A stretch of 16,494 nt of DNA from Clostridiales bacterium (lineage in GTDB: Bacteria > Bacillota > Clostridia > Tissierellales > Sedimentibacteraceae): contig DMWH01000186.1 in the NCBI GenBank assembly GCA_003483345.1, positions 1 to 16,494 of the forward strand, read 5' to 3'. Made by a program: the position numbers and the translations under genes. Within the stretch, counting starts at the first letter, position 1. The number at the start of each line of letters is the position of its first letter. Shown here piece by piece: positions 8,198 to 16,478 of the stretch. The notes beneath the pieces were generated by a model that worked only from the letters and a program-made list of their open reading frames with translations, was not told the origin of the DNA and made no database searches.

Positions 8198-8237
8198 TAT
8201 TAATGCTGAATTTGTACATTTATAAAATTGACTTTTA
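8188..8237. repeat. 11-bp perfect inverted repeat between modification and restriction genes
   Basis: TAAAAGTCAAT (8188-8198) and ATTGACTTTTA (8227-8237) are exact reverse complements separated by 28 bases. Read on the minus strand, the second arm ends in a T-rich run, so it could act as a weak terminator after the cysteine desulfurase. Equally it could be a pair of operator half-sites around the candidate promoter. The 168-base gap is otherwise AT-rich without a gene. Confidence 0.5.
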
Positions 8238-8245
8238 CTTACCTA

Positions 8246-9388
8246 TTAGCCATTAATTTCTATATAATCTAAAGCATCTTTTAACCTTGCAAAATCATTG
8301 TCATGATTAAAATAACTAACGCTAAACCTTACAGTGCCACTTGGAAATGTTCCTAAAAACTTATGTGCATATGGTGAACAATGTAACCCAGTTCTAACTG
8401 CAATATTCATGTTACTAAGAATATTACCGATACTATCGGCGCTATAATTCTCAAAAACACAAGAAATAACGCCTATTCTTTCTGTATTTGTATTATTAGC
8501 AAGAATGCGAACATTTCTGTAGTTTCCAAGCAAAGCCAGAAGCTTCTCGCAATTTTCTTGCTCTTTCTTATATATATTTTGTATACCCGTCTCCTCAATC
8601 CAATTCAAAGCTGCATGCAATCCGCTTATAGCCAATATATTTGGACTTCCTGCCTCTAAACGTTCTGGCAAAGATTCTGGCATATCCTGATTGGCAGAAT
8701 CAACACCAGTACCACCATATATTAGTGGTTCCAATTTATTCGAAGGATTAAAAATTAAGCCAGCAATACCAAATGGTCCATATAGAGTTTTATGCCCTGC
8801 AAAAATAGCAAAATCATAAATATTGCTACTCAAGTTGGCATCTATTAAACCTGCCGTTTGGCTCATATCAATTATTGTCACAGCAGAATATTTTTTGGCT
8901 AATTGACATAATTCTTCTATTGGAGCTACTAATCCGCAAACATTACTTGCATGACTCATTACAATAGCAGAAGGCGTTGCTAACTGAAATTGCTTTTCAA
9001 TCTGATTAAAATCGTACTGTAAAGTAACCGTATCTATATCTAGCAAGTGAACTTGGCACCCAAGATAATGAAGAACCCTAGTTACTGCATTATGCTCAAG
9101 AGGTGTAACATAAACGTGGCTATTTTTAGAAAGCGAAATGCCTCTCAAAACCAAATTAAGCGCCTCAGTTGCAGATGGTGTAAAAACAACTTTTTTATTA
9201 TTTGCTTTAAAAAGATTCAACAGCTGTTTTCTTGTTTCGTCCACGATACTGCTAGCTGTAAACGCTAATTTATGCTGCCCACGGCCAACATTAACGCCGC
9301 AGGTTCTATAAAACGTATCCATCGTTGCGTAAACAACTTCTGGTTTTGGGAATGTAGTTGCTGCATTATCAAAATAAGAAATATCCAA
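8246..9388 (-). CDS. sspA: Cysteine desulfurase (SspA/DndA-like sulfur donor)
   Basis: This is a class-V aminotransferase-fold, PLP-dependent enzyme that takes sulfur from cysteine as a protein persulfide. It shows the N-terminal YFDNAATTFPKP, H99 (LEHN), D174 and Q177 (IIDMSQTAG), the Schiff-base lysine K200 in AGHKTLYGP, and the catalytic cysteine C337 in VRTGLHCSPYAH. The RTGLHC loop and GTVRFSVSYFN tail resemble the cysteine desulfurase family related to SufS/CsdA rather than the IscS loop. At 380 residues it is full length. The start is a TTG with AGAGGTG seven bases upstream, and the gene begins 15 bases after the ATPase stop. Its place in the operon makes it the probable sulfur donor to the PP-loop enzyme. 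The symbol rests on context. Confidence 0.85.
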   Translation of the reverse strand: MDISYFDNAATTFPKPEVVYATMDTFYRTCGVNVGRGQHKLAFTASSIVDETRKQLLNLFKANNKKVVFTPSATEALNLVLRGISLSKNSHVYVTPLEHNAVTRVLHYLGCQVHLLDIDTVTLQYDFNQIEKQFQLATPSAIVMSHASNVCGLVAPIEELCQLAKKYSAVTIIDMSQTAGLIDANLSSNIYDFAIFAGHKTLYGPFGIAGLIFNPSNKLEPLIYGGTGVDSANQDMPESLPERLEAGSPNILAISGLHAALNWIEETGIQNIYKKEQENCEKLLALLGNYRNVRILANNTNTERIGVISCVFENYSADSIGNILSNMNIAVRTGLHCSPYAHKFLGTFPSGTVRFSVSYFNHDNDFARLKDALDYIEING

Positions 9389-9395
9389 ATTTTCG

Positions 9396-9402
9396 CACCT
9401 CT
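9396..9402 (-). promoter_or_regulatory. Ribosome binding site fixing the TTG start of the cysteine desulfurase
   Basis: AGAGGTG on the minus strand lies seven bases before TTG at 9388. The next in-frame methionine is inside the conserved fold (residue 23), so TTG is the start. Confidence 0.65.
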
Positions 9403-9403
9403 T

Positions 9404-12400
9404 TTATATAGATTCCAATAGCTCAAATAGTATCCTTCTTTTTTCTTCACGCGTTACTGAATCACCAACCCCATCTAAGTCGTTGCTTATCATGTTTAAA
9501 AGCAACTTAGCCCGATTACTGTATTCAACGATCCCATAAGTTCTTATTTGCTCGTTTCCTTCTGCATCAACAGAAACGACCTTAATACTATTTGTTTCTA
9601 ATTTTTTTTCATCTGTGACATTGGCATTATAGTTTTCTATCGTTTCCTTAATGAAAACAATTTCTTTATTAAAATTTGCAATAGTGTCGTCAGACCAATC
9701 TTCCATTTCCAATCCGCTTATATAATGACACGCCGCATTTGCGAATTCCAACTCGTTATTAGTAATATTCGCGCATAGCTCCATAAACTTATTTTCATTT
9801 CCTGGGAAACCATGATTTTTAGTTTCTTGCTTTAACGAATTGTACCAAATAGTAACTGCAGTCTTGAGACTATCTTTACCTGGAATTTTGCCAAATAGAA
9901 TAATCAAGTCATTAATAATTGCCATTCGCATGTTAGTAAAAGCATTATCAAAAAGCTCTTTTATTCGAGAAATTTCAGAGGCTGTGAAAAGATATGATTG
10001 TTTATCATTCAGGTTGGCATTAAAAACAGAAGGTAGTTGTTCAATTAGATACCGGCGTGGATTCGAATTTACTATTCGAACACTATTTACAAATTTCAAT
10101 TCACAAACCGACAGCTCGGTATATTTACCAGTTCCAATATATAGCTTCTTTAGTTCTTTACTATATCTAGGCAGAGACATAAACCATCTATTTATTGCAG
10201 AAACAATATACATGAATTTTCCAAATGTTTTTTCGTTTTCGTTAATATGAGATTCAAATAAATTTTCAATTTCACGCAAAAAGGTTTTTTTAGCTTCATC
10301 CCATTCCTCATACTGGACAAAGTAATTTGCAGCGTTTTCATTAATTTTATTTAATGTGTCGCTACTAATCTTTAGTTCCCCATTAAAATCAGATATAACA
10401 ATGTCATTCTTAATTTCATGAATTACCAGCGCCAGCAAAATCGGAATAACACCCTTTTTCAAACCAATTCCGCAATCGGCTAACGTAAGTTTGTTATATA
10501 AAACATCAAAAGAAGTTTTTCCCTTAGTAATCGTATCATCAAAAAATGATTTAATAATATTAATAGTGTGCTGCATCTCAAGAGATGTATTCTCTACACA
10601 AATCCTAATATTAGACTCGTTATCATCTACAATTAAACCTGTATTCATTAGAGAACTCCGCATGAACGAAACATCCTGGCCGCTACCGCTGAGGCCTAAA
10701 CCAGACTTTAATTCATTCTCTAGCAAAGCGCTTACAACCTTATTACGACTAGTTATAGCCGTAGATGATAAAATGTTTTTATTTAGAGATTCGTTATTTA
10801 TGATAGGCATATATCGATAAGTTTTATCGCATATGTTGGAAATTAATTTTGAAAGATGTGCTTTACGCTGTATAATAGCTTCCTTGCCATTATAGTAATA
10901 AATAGTTTTATGGTATTCCGGCCTAGCAAAACAAGACAGGTATCTTGTAAGACATTCATTTAAATCATCATAATATAATTCATACTCTTCTAATAATATA
11001 TCGTCATCAGCAACTGTGCTCTTCAAAATGCTCAAAGCTTTATATTCAATTGCTAAGTCAGAAATATCCTCCCATTTCTTTAAAGTTACAAATATTATCC
11101 TATCATTTGCATACTTACTTGTACTTAACTCCTGCTGTATATTCTCCAAGTCTTCAATCGAAGAAGGCACAACGCCTAAAACAATTCCATCTGCTTCTGT
11201 TTCATTTAGCATTTCACTCATGTCACTTATTTTGCGCAACTTAGAGCTTTCTATCAATTTAAAATCAAAATACCTGACTATATCCTTTTCAGTATTATAT
11301 TGATTGGGGTAAATGTAATTTTCATAAACAGCATCATTCAAAATATCTATATAATTGTATCTATTCGCAACAGTTATCTTCTCATTATTAATTACCTCGA
11401 CAACATTAACACCACTCGTCTCCTTGAGTTTGAGGTAATTATTACTGCGTTTTAGATAAACTACACTTTCTTGCGAAATAAGATTGTAAATTGCTTTCTC
11501 GATATCTTTTACATCAGCATAATCATACTTGTAGATTTCGATTATTGTGTTCTTAGTCGGAGATAGTTTCTCAAACTGACCAATAATATAAATCATACAT
11601 ATAGTTTTTAAAATTTTCCCCTCTAACGAATCCGATTGAGTTTTAAGTAAAGCCTTAGCTGTCAGATGATACAATTTCTTTATTTCGCTGTTAAAGGGTT
11701 CTCTTTGCAATAACGCTTCAAAATAATCATATATATAATCTGGCGTTACTAATGCAAATTCTGCTTTTGTGTTTTCAATAAAACTATATAGTGTTGCTTT
11801 TCCTTTGTCTGACAAAAAAGTAAATAAAGTTCTTTCATTTTGGGCAATCTTTTCTGATATCCTAGGTAAAATAAATGTAGAAATTGGATGTAACGGATAA
11901 CATCCAAAAATTAGTTCATCTAGTTGTTTTCCAGAAACCTCACCTACAAGATATTTTGTTGGAATGTTTTTTATATCTTCAAACCTGTATTTATTTTTTT
12001 TGACATAAGTTTCCCATAATTCTTGTTGCTTTCCAATAACGCTTGCAATAACTTCATACATCTGGCTGTAATTATTCTGCATGAAAATATGATGAAATCT
12101 ACCAGAAACACCACGCCAACCATCAATCTTATCTTTGGAAAGACGTTCATCAATATAATTGGAGATATCTTTGTGAGAAATAAGTGTCAAATGCATTTGT
12201 TTATTGCCACTACGACAGCACTTCTCTGCAAAATCTTGTAATAACTTTACATCGCTAATCGATGCATTAGTAATGCTTGATTCTAAGTATTTACTAAATT
12301 CGTCATAAACAATGTAAACGCCCTTATACGGAGTCTTCTCGACTAGCTTTTCAACGAATTTCGTATATACTTCAACTACATTTAAACCAGAGAATGGATT

Positions 12401-13036
12401 GAAAACACTGCCAGAAGTCAAGTCTGGATATAATCGTTCGAATTTCTCATAAGCATTTACATCATATGTTTTTAGTGCGTTTTTAAATTCATCAGGAGAC
12501 ATATAAATGTGCTCACCAAAACTGGCATAGGTTTCAGGGTATTCTTTTTCCCATTTTTGTATGACATTTAACGCAGCCATAAAATGCGTTTCTGGCATTA
12601 AATAATCAAGATTTTCACTGTTTGTTGTCTGTTGCAGCGCACCCAAAAATGACTGAGTTAGACTGTTGCTACTACCTGAGATGATTATTGGCAATAATTT
12701 GTAGTCTGATTTTATGTATTCAGAAAATCTTGTGTATTTTTCTTCATCTAATTCCCTTGTTTTATTCAAAAATTTATTAAAAAGTTCCCTGTTTTTGTTG
12801 AACAACAAATTCAACAAAACAAGCATTATATGTGATTTACCTCTCCCATAAGCCCCAATCAAAATTTTAGCCCTTTGGGTACTATCAGGCATAATACTTC
12901 CAAAGAGCTCGTTTATTAAATCTACAGAATATGCTGTTGGTATAAAGGCCGCCACTCTAGACTCTTCACGCAAATCAAAACCTATGTTTACGGAGGATTG
13001 AAAGCCTTTCTCTATTTGCACTATATCTTTTATCAT
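9404..13036 (-). CDS. sspC: Large P-loop ATPase, SspC-like (BrxC/PglY-like architecture)
   Basis: The 1210-residue protein has Walker A GAYGRGKSH (61-69) very near the N-terminus and Walker B YIVYDEF (241-247; D245, E246). A sensor-like LTLISHKDIS then leads into GRFHHIFMQNN, where R may act as a finger residue. The remaining 850 residues are helical with no domain I can name. The GRGKSH/YDEF layout resembles the large ATPases of BREX (BrxC/PglY) and of DNA sulfur modification. Between the DUF4007 gene and the cysteine desulfurase it fits SspC, whose ATPase activity is required for phosphorothioation. The start ATG is preceded by GGGTGA at six bases; the upstream stop is 13 bases away. There are no frameshifts. 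The symbol is inferred from family and neighbours. Confidence 0.78.
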   Translation of the reverse strand: MIKDIVQIEKGFQSSVNIGFDLREESRVAAFIPTAYSVDLINELFGSIMPDSTQRAKILIGAYGRGKSHIMLVLLNLLFNKNRELFNKFLNKTRELDEEKYTRFSEYIKSDYKLLPIIISGSSNSLTQSFLGALQQTTNSENLDYLMPETHFMAALNVIQKWEKEYPETYASFGEHIYMSPDEFKNALKTYDVNAYEKFERLYPDLTSGSVFNPFSGLNVVEVYTKFVEKLVEKTPYKGVYIVYDEFSKYLESSITNASISDVKLLQDFAEKCCRSGNKQMHLTLISHKDISNYIDERLSKDKIDGWRGVSGRFHHIFMQNNYSQMYEVIASVIGKQQELWETYVKKNKYRFEDIKNIPTKYLVGEVSGKQLDELIFGCYPLHPISTFILPRISEKIAQNERTLFTFLSDKGKATLYSFIENTKAEFALVTPDYIYDYFEALLQREPFNSEIKKLYHLTAKALLKTQSDSLEGKILKTICMIYIIGQFEKLSPTKNTIIEIYKYDYADVKDIEKAIYNLISQESVVYLKRSNNYLKLKETSGVNVVEVINNEKITVANRYNYIDILNDAVYENYIYPNQYNTEKDIVRYFDFKLIESSKLRKISDMSEMLNETEADGIVLGVVPSSIEDLENIQQELSTSKYANDRIIFVTLKKWEDISDLAIEYKALSILKSTVADDDILLEEYELYYDDLNECLTRYLSCFARPEYHKTIYYYNGKEAIIQRKAHLSKLISNICDKTYRYMPIINNESLNKNILSSTAITSRNKVVSALLENELKSGLGLSGSGQDVSFMRSSLMNTGLIVDDNESNIRICVENTSLEMQHTINIIKSFFDDTITKGKTSFDVLYNKLTLADCGIGLKKGVIPILLALVIHEIKNDIVISDFNGELKISSDTLNKINENAANYFVQYEEWDEAKKTFLREIENLFESHINENEKTFGKFMYIVSAINRWFMSLPRYSKELKKLYIGTGKYTELSVCELKFVNSVRIVNSNPRRYLIEQLPSVFNANLNDKQSYLFTASEISRIKELFDNAFTNMRMAIINDLIILFGKIPGKDSLKTAVTIWYNSLKQETKNHGFPGNENKFMELCANITNNELEFANAACHYISGLEMEDWSDDTIANFNKEIVFIKETIENYNANVTDEKKLETNSIKVVSVDAEGNEQIRTYGIVEYSNRAKLLLNMISNDLDGVGDSVTREEKRRILFELLESI

Positions 13037-13049
13037 GAGAAATCACCCA

Positions 13050-13937
13050 TTATCTATTATTAATTAGTTTATAGTATTCTTGTAGACACTCAATACTTGT
13101 CAATGCGGTATTAATTCTAATAACGTCCAGCCCTGCTGTCCTGATAACTTTAACATAACCCATAATTTCTAATTTATACAATATGTTTATCATCGAAATA
13201 GGGTCTAAATTAAAAATATTCCCAATCCCATTAGAACTATACTGTAAATCATTAATTTTTATTTCTTTTGACTCATTAGCTTGCCTCAAAATAAAGGCAA
13301 GCACTATTAGCGGATGCATAGTGTCAATTGCTGGACTTTGTTTGCGATATATTTTTTCCTTCTTGCTAACTATATCTATCAATCCGAGTTCACCAAAGGG
13401 GCAGTCAATATTGTTCTCAGGTAACACCTTAGAGGGGCTAGACTTAATGTGCGGCACATAAGTATTGATTATACAATTGAAATCATCTTCTAATGATCGC
13501 ACAGAGATTTCAAAATCATTTAAGAATCGCCTAAAATGTAATACAAAGTCATCTTTATTAAACTCAGTGAGCTTGAATTCATTGAAGAAAAAATACCATG
13601 AAGTAGCCATAGATTCATTTGTTGCAAGCATATAATGTAAAATCCATAATGTGCCTATTTCTTCTATATATTTATCGTTCTTGTATATAACTTGACCAAT
13701 ATCAGTGAGTTCTTGCCCAATAACCTTTGTTTCATTTGTTAAACCAGTTGCTTGCATCCAGTATCTTAACGATTTCACCATGTTTGAACCAATACCAAGG
13801 ACATCCATAGGGTTTTTATTTTTATCAACAAAAACCCTAGGTGAAGTTGAAACAGCACGTAATCCCTTATTAAGCCACCCTTTTCTTATAAAGAAGCTTT
13901 CGTGACCTCTTATCTTAAACTTAACATTAGTTGTCAT
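13050..13937 (-). CDS. sspB: DUF4007 protein, SspB-like
   Basis: The N-terminus reads FKIRGHESFFIRKGWLNKGL, then a short region with VLGIGSNMVKSLRYWMQATGL. This is the DUF4007 signature: GHE..F..R.GWL.K followed by LG.G.NMV.S.RYW. The C-terminal 100 residues look like a winged helix (INDLQYSSNGIGNIFNLDPISMINILYKLEIMGYVKVIRTAG). SspB proteins of the single-strand phosphorothioation system belong to this family as I recall, and SspB is reported as a DNA nickase; the catalytic residues cannot be picked out by eye. At 295 residues it is the usual size. The gene lies 13 bases from each neighbour, so it is tightly in the operon. GGGG is seven bases before the ATG. Confidence 0.8.
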   Translation of the reverse strand: MTTNVKFKIRGHESFFIRKGWLNKGLRAVSTSPRVFVDKNKNPMDVLGIGSNMVKSLRYWMQATGLTNETKVIGQELTDIGQVIYKNDKYIEEIGTLWILHYMLATNESMATSWYFFFNEFKLTEFNKDDFVLHFRRFLNDFEISVRSLEDDFNCIINTYVPHIKSSPSKVLPENNIDCPFGELGLIDIVSKKEKIYRKQSPAIDTMHPLIVLAFILRQANESKEIKINDLQYSSNGIGNIFNLDPISMINILYKLEIMGYVKVIRTAGLDVIRINTALTSIECLQEYYKLINNR

Positions 13938-13950
13938 AATATTACCCCAT

Positions 13951-15666
13951 TTAGTCTTTTGTTCGTAAATACTTATCCATTAAGCAACCAGCGCCTAGAT
14001 ATTTAGCTGTAACGCACATTTTACACCTTTTACATTTACTTTCATCAATATTGTAGCCGTCTAGTGTAATAGAAATAGCACCAAAACGACACAAAGACTC
14101 GCATTTTAAACATTTTCTGCAGGCATTATATTTGCGAATCTGATAACTTACCATTCGCTGTAAATCATCGTGTTTTGCAACATTCATCGTTTTAACTTTA
14201 ATAGAATTGGTATAGCCAGCTTGTTGAAAGGGTTGGATTGATAGAATAGGAACATTAGTTTTTAAATCCAAAACAATCATTTCATTAATAAGTCTACGAC
14301 CATACTCCGGTGCTAATTTGCCAAATGGAATAAAAAGTTCATAAAATTTTTTGTCCATAGGCTTAATAATGTTGTAAATTTTCGCATTTTCTTCGGCGGT
14401 GCAATTAGTGAACTTTATTTTAACATCTCCTGCTGCCGCTACACCATTGCCACCTTGTCTTGCTTTCCACTTACCAGAATCAACATAAACTTCAGGATCT
14501 GGCTTGCCAATTTTTTTAGCAAATTTCACCAAAAACTCTCGCCACTGGTTTGACTGTTCTGGCATATATATTTTGGACAAAAATAAATCTCTATCGTTAT
14601 TATTAGGACAGCACCAACAACCGACGCGATTATAACCTAATCTATAAGCATCATTAAAATCTAATCTCTTAGCTAATATGTACAACCAAATATCAAGGTC
14701 TATCCAAAAAAAGATTGGCGATGCTACCGTTTGTTTTTGGATTTTTATGCTTTCATTATTTGAAGCAATACGATCATATTTGCTTCTACTCACAGACTCA
14801 CATTTGCGAATTCCATAAAACGTCAAAATATGTCTATCATCGTATATTTTATTAAGCACTCTAGTAATAGGACCTGTTTTGAACATAGAACAACACCATC
14901 GCATCATTCTAGCCGGCGGCCCTATATCCGATGCAACATCCATAAAATTTTGGTCATTATTTCGGGCGACCATAAAAAAAGCCTTTCGATTGTTTGCTCT
15001 AAATCTTTTTACATATTCCATGGTTGAAGGGAATTCAAGAGTGGTGTCACCAAAAATATGTACAAGACTTGGATTTGCTAGTGCTCTAGTTGCTAAGTCT
15101 GCTGTAACTGTCGAGTCTTTACCACCAGAAAAGGACAGAACTATGTTCTCTTGTTGATATCCTTTTGCTGTGCTTTTAATAAAACGACAGGCTTCATCAA
15201 AAATATAATTAAGTCGTCCTTGATTTGCAGCTAAAAAGTTTTCAATGTTAGATTCAAAATAACTGTAACTATTTTGTTCTGCATTATCCTTAAGTAATTT
15301 TATAATCTCAACAGGATTTCTAGATTGATAAATACTTTTACTTATAATTTTTACTTTACCATCAATGTAATACCTATTACTAGAGGCCCAAACGCTTTTA
15401 TTAATGAAATCAAACGGCTTAGCAATCAAAATTTCCAAAAGCAACCGTTCTTCTGGAAATACAGGTCTCAAATCTGCAGTTAGATACTTGACTTCACTTC
15501 CACATAATGGACATATCTCTTTATCGATTTCGTTAACGAATCTTATTATTGGAATGTTGCATTTTGTACACCAATGAATATTGGAAGGCGTATCGTGTTC
15601 GGTTTTTTGACCACACAATTCGCAAACATCATTTTCAGTTTCATTAGCACAATGTTTGCACCACAT
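13951..15666 (-). CDS. sspD: PP-loop (PAPS reductase-like) sulfur transferase with zinc ribbons and ferredoxin tail, SspD-like
   Basis: The order is: two N-terminal zinc ribbons (C3, C6, C15, C18 and C33, C36, C52, C55); a PP-loop SFSGGKDST (178-186) that activates a phosphate with ATP; a GIRKCESVSR motif (285-294); cysteine pairs C258-C259 and G-C-W-C-C (C350, C352, C353); and a C-terminal ferredoxin-like region with C516, C519, C522, C526 and C545, C548, C551, C561. The PP-loop and central cysteines are typical of the DndC/SspD family, in which the enzyme activates DNA or passes on sulfur. The fused zinc ribbons and double cluster are notable. First gene of the operon; AAAGGAGGG lies seven bases before the ATG. 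A non-defence PAPS reductase is unlikely given the neighbours. Confidence 0.85.
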   Translation of the reverse strand: MWCKHCANETENDVCELCGQKTEHDTPSNIHWCTKCNIPIIRFVNEIDKEICPLCGSEVKYLTADLRPVFPEERLLLEILIAKPFDFINKSVWASSNRYYIDGKVKIISKSIYQSRNPVEIIKLLKDNAEQNSYSYFESNIENFLAANQGRLNYIFDEACRFIKSTAKGYQQENIVLSFSGGKDSTVTADLATRALANPSLVHIFGDTTLEFPSTMEYVKRFRANNRKAFFMVARNNDQNFMDVASDIGPPARMMRWCCSMFKTGPITRVLNKIYDDRHILTFYGIRKCESVSRSKYDRIASNNESIKIQKQTVASPIFFWIDLDIWLYILAKRLDFNDAYRLGYNRVGCWCCPNNNDRDLFLSKIYMPEQSNQWREFLVKFAKKIGKPDPEVYVDSGKWKARQGGNGVAAAGDVKIKFTNCTAEENAKIYNIIKPMDKKFYELFIPFGKLAPEYGRRLINEMIVLDLKTNVPILSIQPFQQAGYTNSIKVKTMNVAKHDDLQRMVSYQIRKYNACRKCLKCESLCRFGAISITLDGYNIDESKCKRCKMCVTAKYLGAGCLMDKYLRTKD

Positions 15667-15712
15667 AAATTAGCCCTCCTTTAAAAATTGAGCAATAAAA
15701 CACTACTCATTA

Positions 15713-15739
15713 CATTTTATTACATAAGTAATTAAAATG
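15713..15739. repeat. Imperfect dyad in the leader/promoter zone of the defence operon
   Basis: CATTTTATTAC (15713-15723) faces GTAATTAAAATG (15728-15739), whose reverse complement differs by one inserted A. The loop is ATAA. The dyad lies 47-73 bases before the start codon of the PP-loop gene, within the predicted -10/early leader zone, so an operator or an RNA hairpin is possible. Confidence 0.4.
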
Positions 15740-15763
15740 AAAGCAGGTTTGAACAAATGTCAA
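15735..15763 (-). promoter_or_regulatory. Weak candidate promoter for the defence operon
   Basis: A perfect -35 TTGACA (15763-15758, minus strand) is followed by no good -10 at 17 bases (TCATTT); TTTAAT occurs at 21 bases. An activator or a different start may be used. Distance to the ATG at 15666 is about 70-90 bases, which is reasonable. Confidence 0.3.
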
Positions 15764-15877
15764 AATAGTAATTGATAGTATTTAAATTACATTACATAAT
15801 TTATCATATTCTTCATAAATCGATTTGTTCCTTCCTAAATTTTTTATTCAAAATCATGTTGTCTGTTTTATAGTACA

Positions 15878-15899
15878 AAATATTTTTAAAAAAATATTT
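15878..15899. repeat. AT-only palindrome in the divergent region
   Basis: AAATATTTTT (15878-15887) and AAAAATATTT (15890-15899) are perfect reverse complements separated by two bases. It lies between the two divergent promoters and has no GC core, so it is unlikely to be a terminator; a protein site or chance AT structure is possible. Confidence 0.35.
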
Positions 15900-15985
15900 C
15901 CATAACTATTATGTTTTTTCTATAATCTGTTGTTCATATTCTTTCAACATTATTTTTGACAGAATATACCGAAAAATTAACAAAG

Positions 15986-16003
15986 ATGATATTATATAGG
16001 TGA
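15986..16003 (+). promoter_or_regulatory. Extended -10 promoter of the yegP-like gene
   Basis: TG (15987-15988), one base, then TATTAT (15990-15995) form an extended -10 element. Predicted start is about 16002, leaving a 35-base leader to the ATG at 16037. A TTGACA at 15956-15961 is 28 bases from the -10 and is too far to be its -35. Confidence 0.55.
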
Positions 16004-16036
16004 ATAGACTTTACTAGCTTCAAGGAGGCGTTACCA

Positions 16037-16408
16037 ATGGGAAAATTTCTTGTAAAAACTGCTGCAAATGGCTTTAAGTTTGGGTTGATAGTTGCTAATG
16101 ATGAAATCATTTTGAACTCAGAAATTTATTCCTCGGAAGCTGCTTGCCTTGCCGGGATAGAGAGTGTCAAAAAAAATGCCCCCATCGCCAAGATTGAAGA
16201 CCAGACAGTTGAGGGACACAAGGTATTATCAAATCCGAAATATGAAATTTACAAAGATAAAAAAGGTATGCTGCGCTTCCATCTGAAAGCGCGCAATGGT
16301 GAAATCATCGCAGCTTCCGAAAGCTATGCGAAAATGGAAAATTGTCTGATGGGCATTGAAATCATCCGCAAGTATGCGCTTGATGCCCGCATAGTAAAAG
16401 AAACCTAG
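16037..16408 (+). CDS. YegP-like tandem DUF1508 protein
   Basis: The protein is two copies of the DUF1508 fold. Repeat one spans about residues 4-55 (KFGLIVANDEIILNSEIYSS..AACLAGIESVKKNA). Repeat two spans about residues 67-118 (YEIYKDKKGMLRFHLKARNGEIIAASESY..MENCLMGIEIIRKYA). This tandem is the YegP arrangement, whose role is unknown. It is 123 residues, the usual size. AAGGAGG (16022-16028) lies eight bases before the ATG. It is transcribed away from the defence operon, has its own promoter and terminator, and looks higher in GC, so it is probably host backbone and may mark the edge of the inserted block. Confidence 0.88.
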   Translation: MGKFLVKTAANGFKFGLIVANDEIILNSEIYSSEAACLAGIESVKKNAPIAKIEDQTVEGHKVLSNPKYEIYKDKKGMLRFHLKARNGEIIAASESYAKMENCLMGIEIIRKYALDARIVKET

Positions 16409-16431
16409 CAATTTCCTCCCCTAAAGTTCAA

Positions 16432-16478
16432 CAGCCCGGCCCACACTTTTGTGTGAGTCGGGCTGCTTTGTTTATGAT
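16432..16478 (+). terminator. Intrinsic terminator after the yegP-like gene
   Basis: CAGCCCG (16432-16438) pairs with CGGGCTG (16459-16465). The stem continues inward through CACAC/GTGTG with one mismatch and a TTTT loop, and is followed by a T-rich run (TTTGTTTAT). It starts 24 bases after the stop. The remaining 16 bases to the window end show nothing. Confidence 0.88.

Larger units (their letters stand above)
15709..15799. repeat. Four ATTACAT direct copies
   Basis: Exact copies at 15709-15715, 15719-15725, 15786-15792 and 15791-15797; the second and fourth extend to ATTACATAA. They flank the candidate promoter in two pairs about 70 bases apart. The base composition makes some repetition expected, so a regulator site is only a suggestion. 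Confidence 0.35.
15667..16036. other. 370-base divergent intergenic region (control region of the defence operon and yegP)
   Basis: There is no gene here. It contains the ribosome binding sites of both flanking genes, a candidate minus-strand promoter, four ATTACAT copies, an imperfect dyad, an AT-only palindrome, and the extended -10 promoter of yegP. These are listed separately. The region is very AT-rich. Confidence 0.7.

Noticed and set aside
9265..9450. Short minus-strand frame across the ATPase end and desulfurase start
   Set aside because: It overlaps both genes in another frame and its product has no family features.
15956..15961. TTGACA as -35 of the yegP-like promoter
   Set aside because: It is 28 bases from the TATTAT -10; the extended -10 element is the better explanation.
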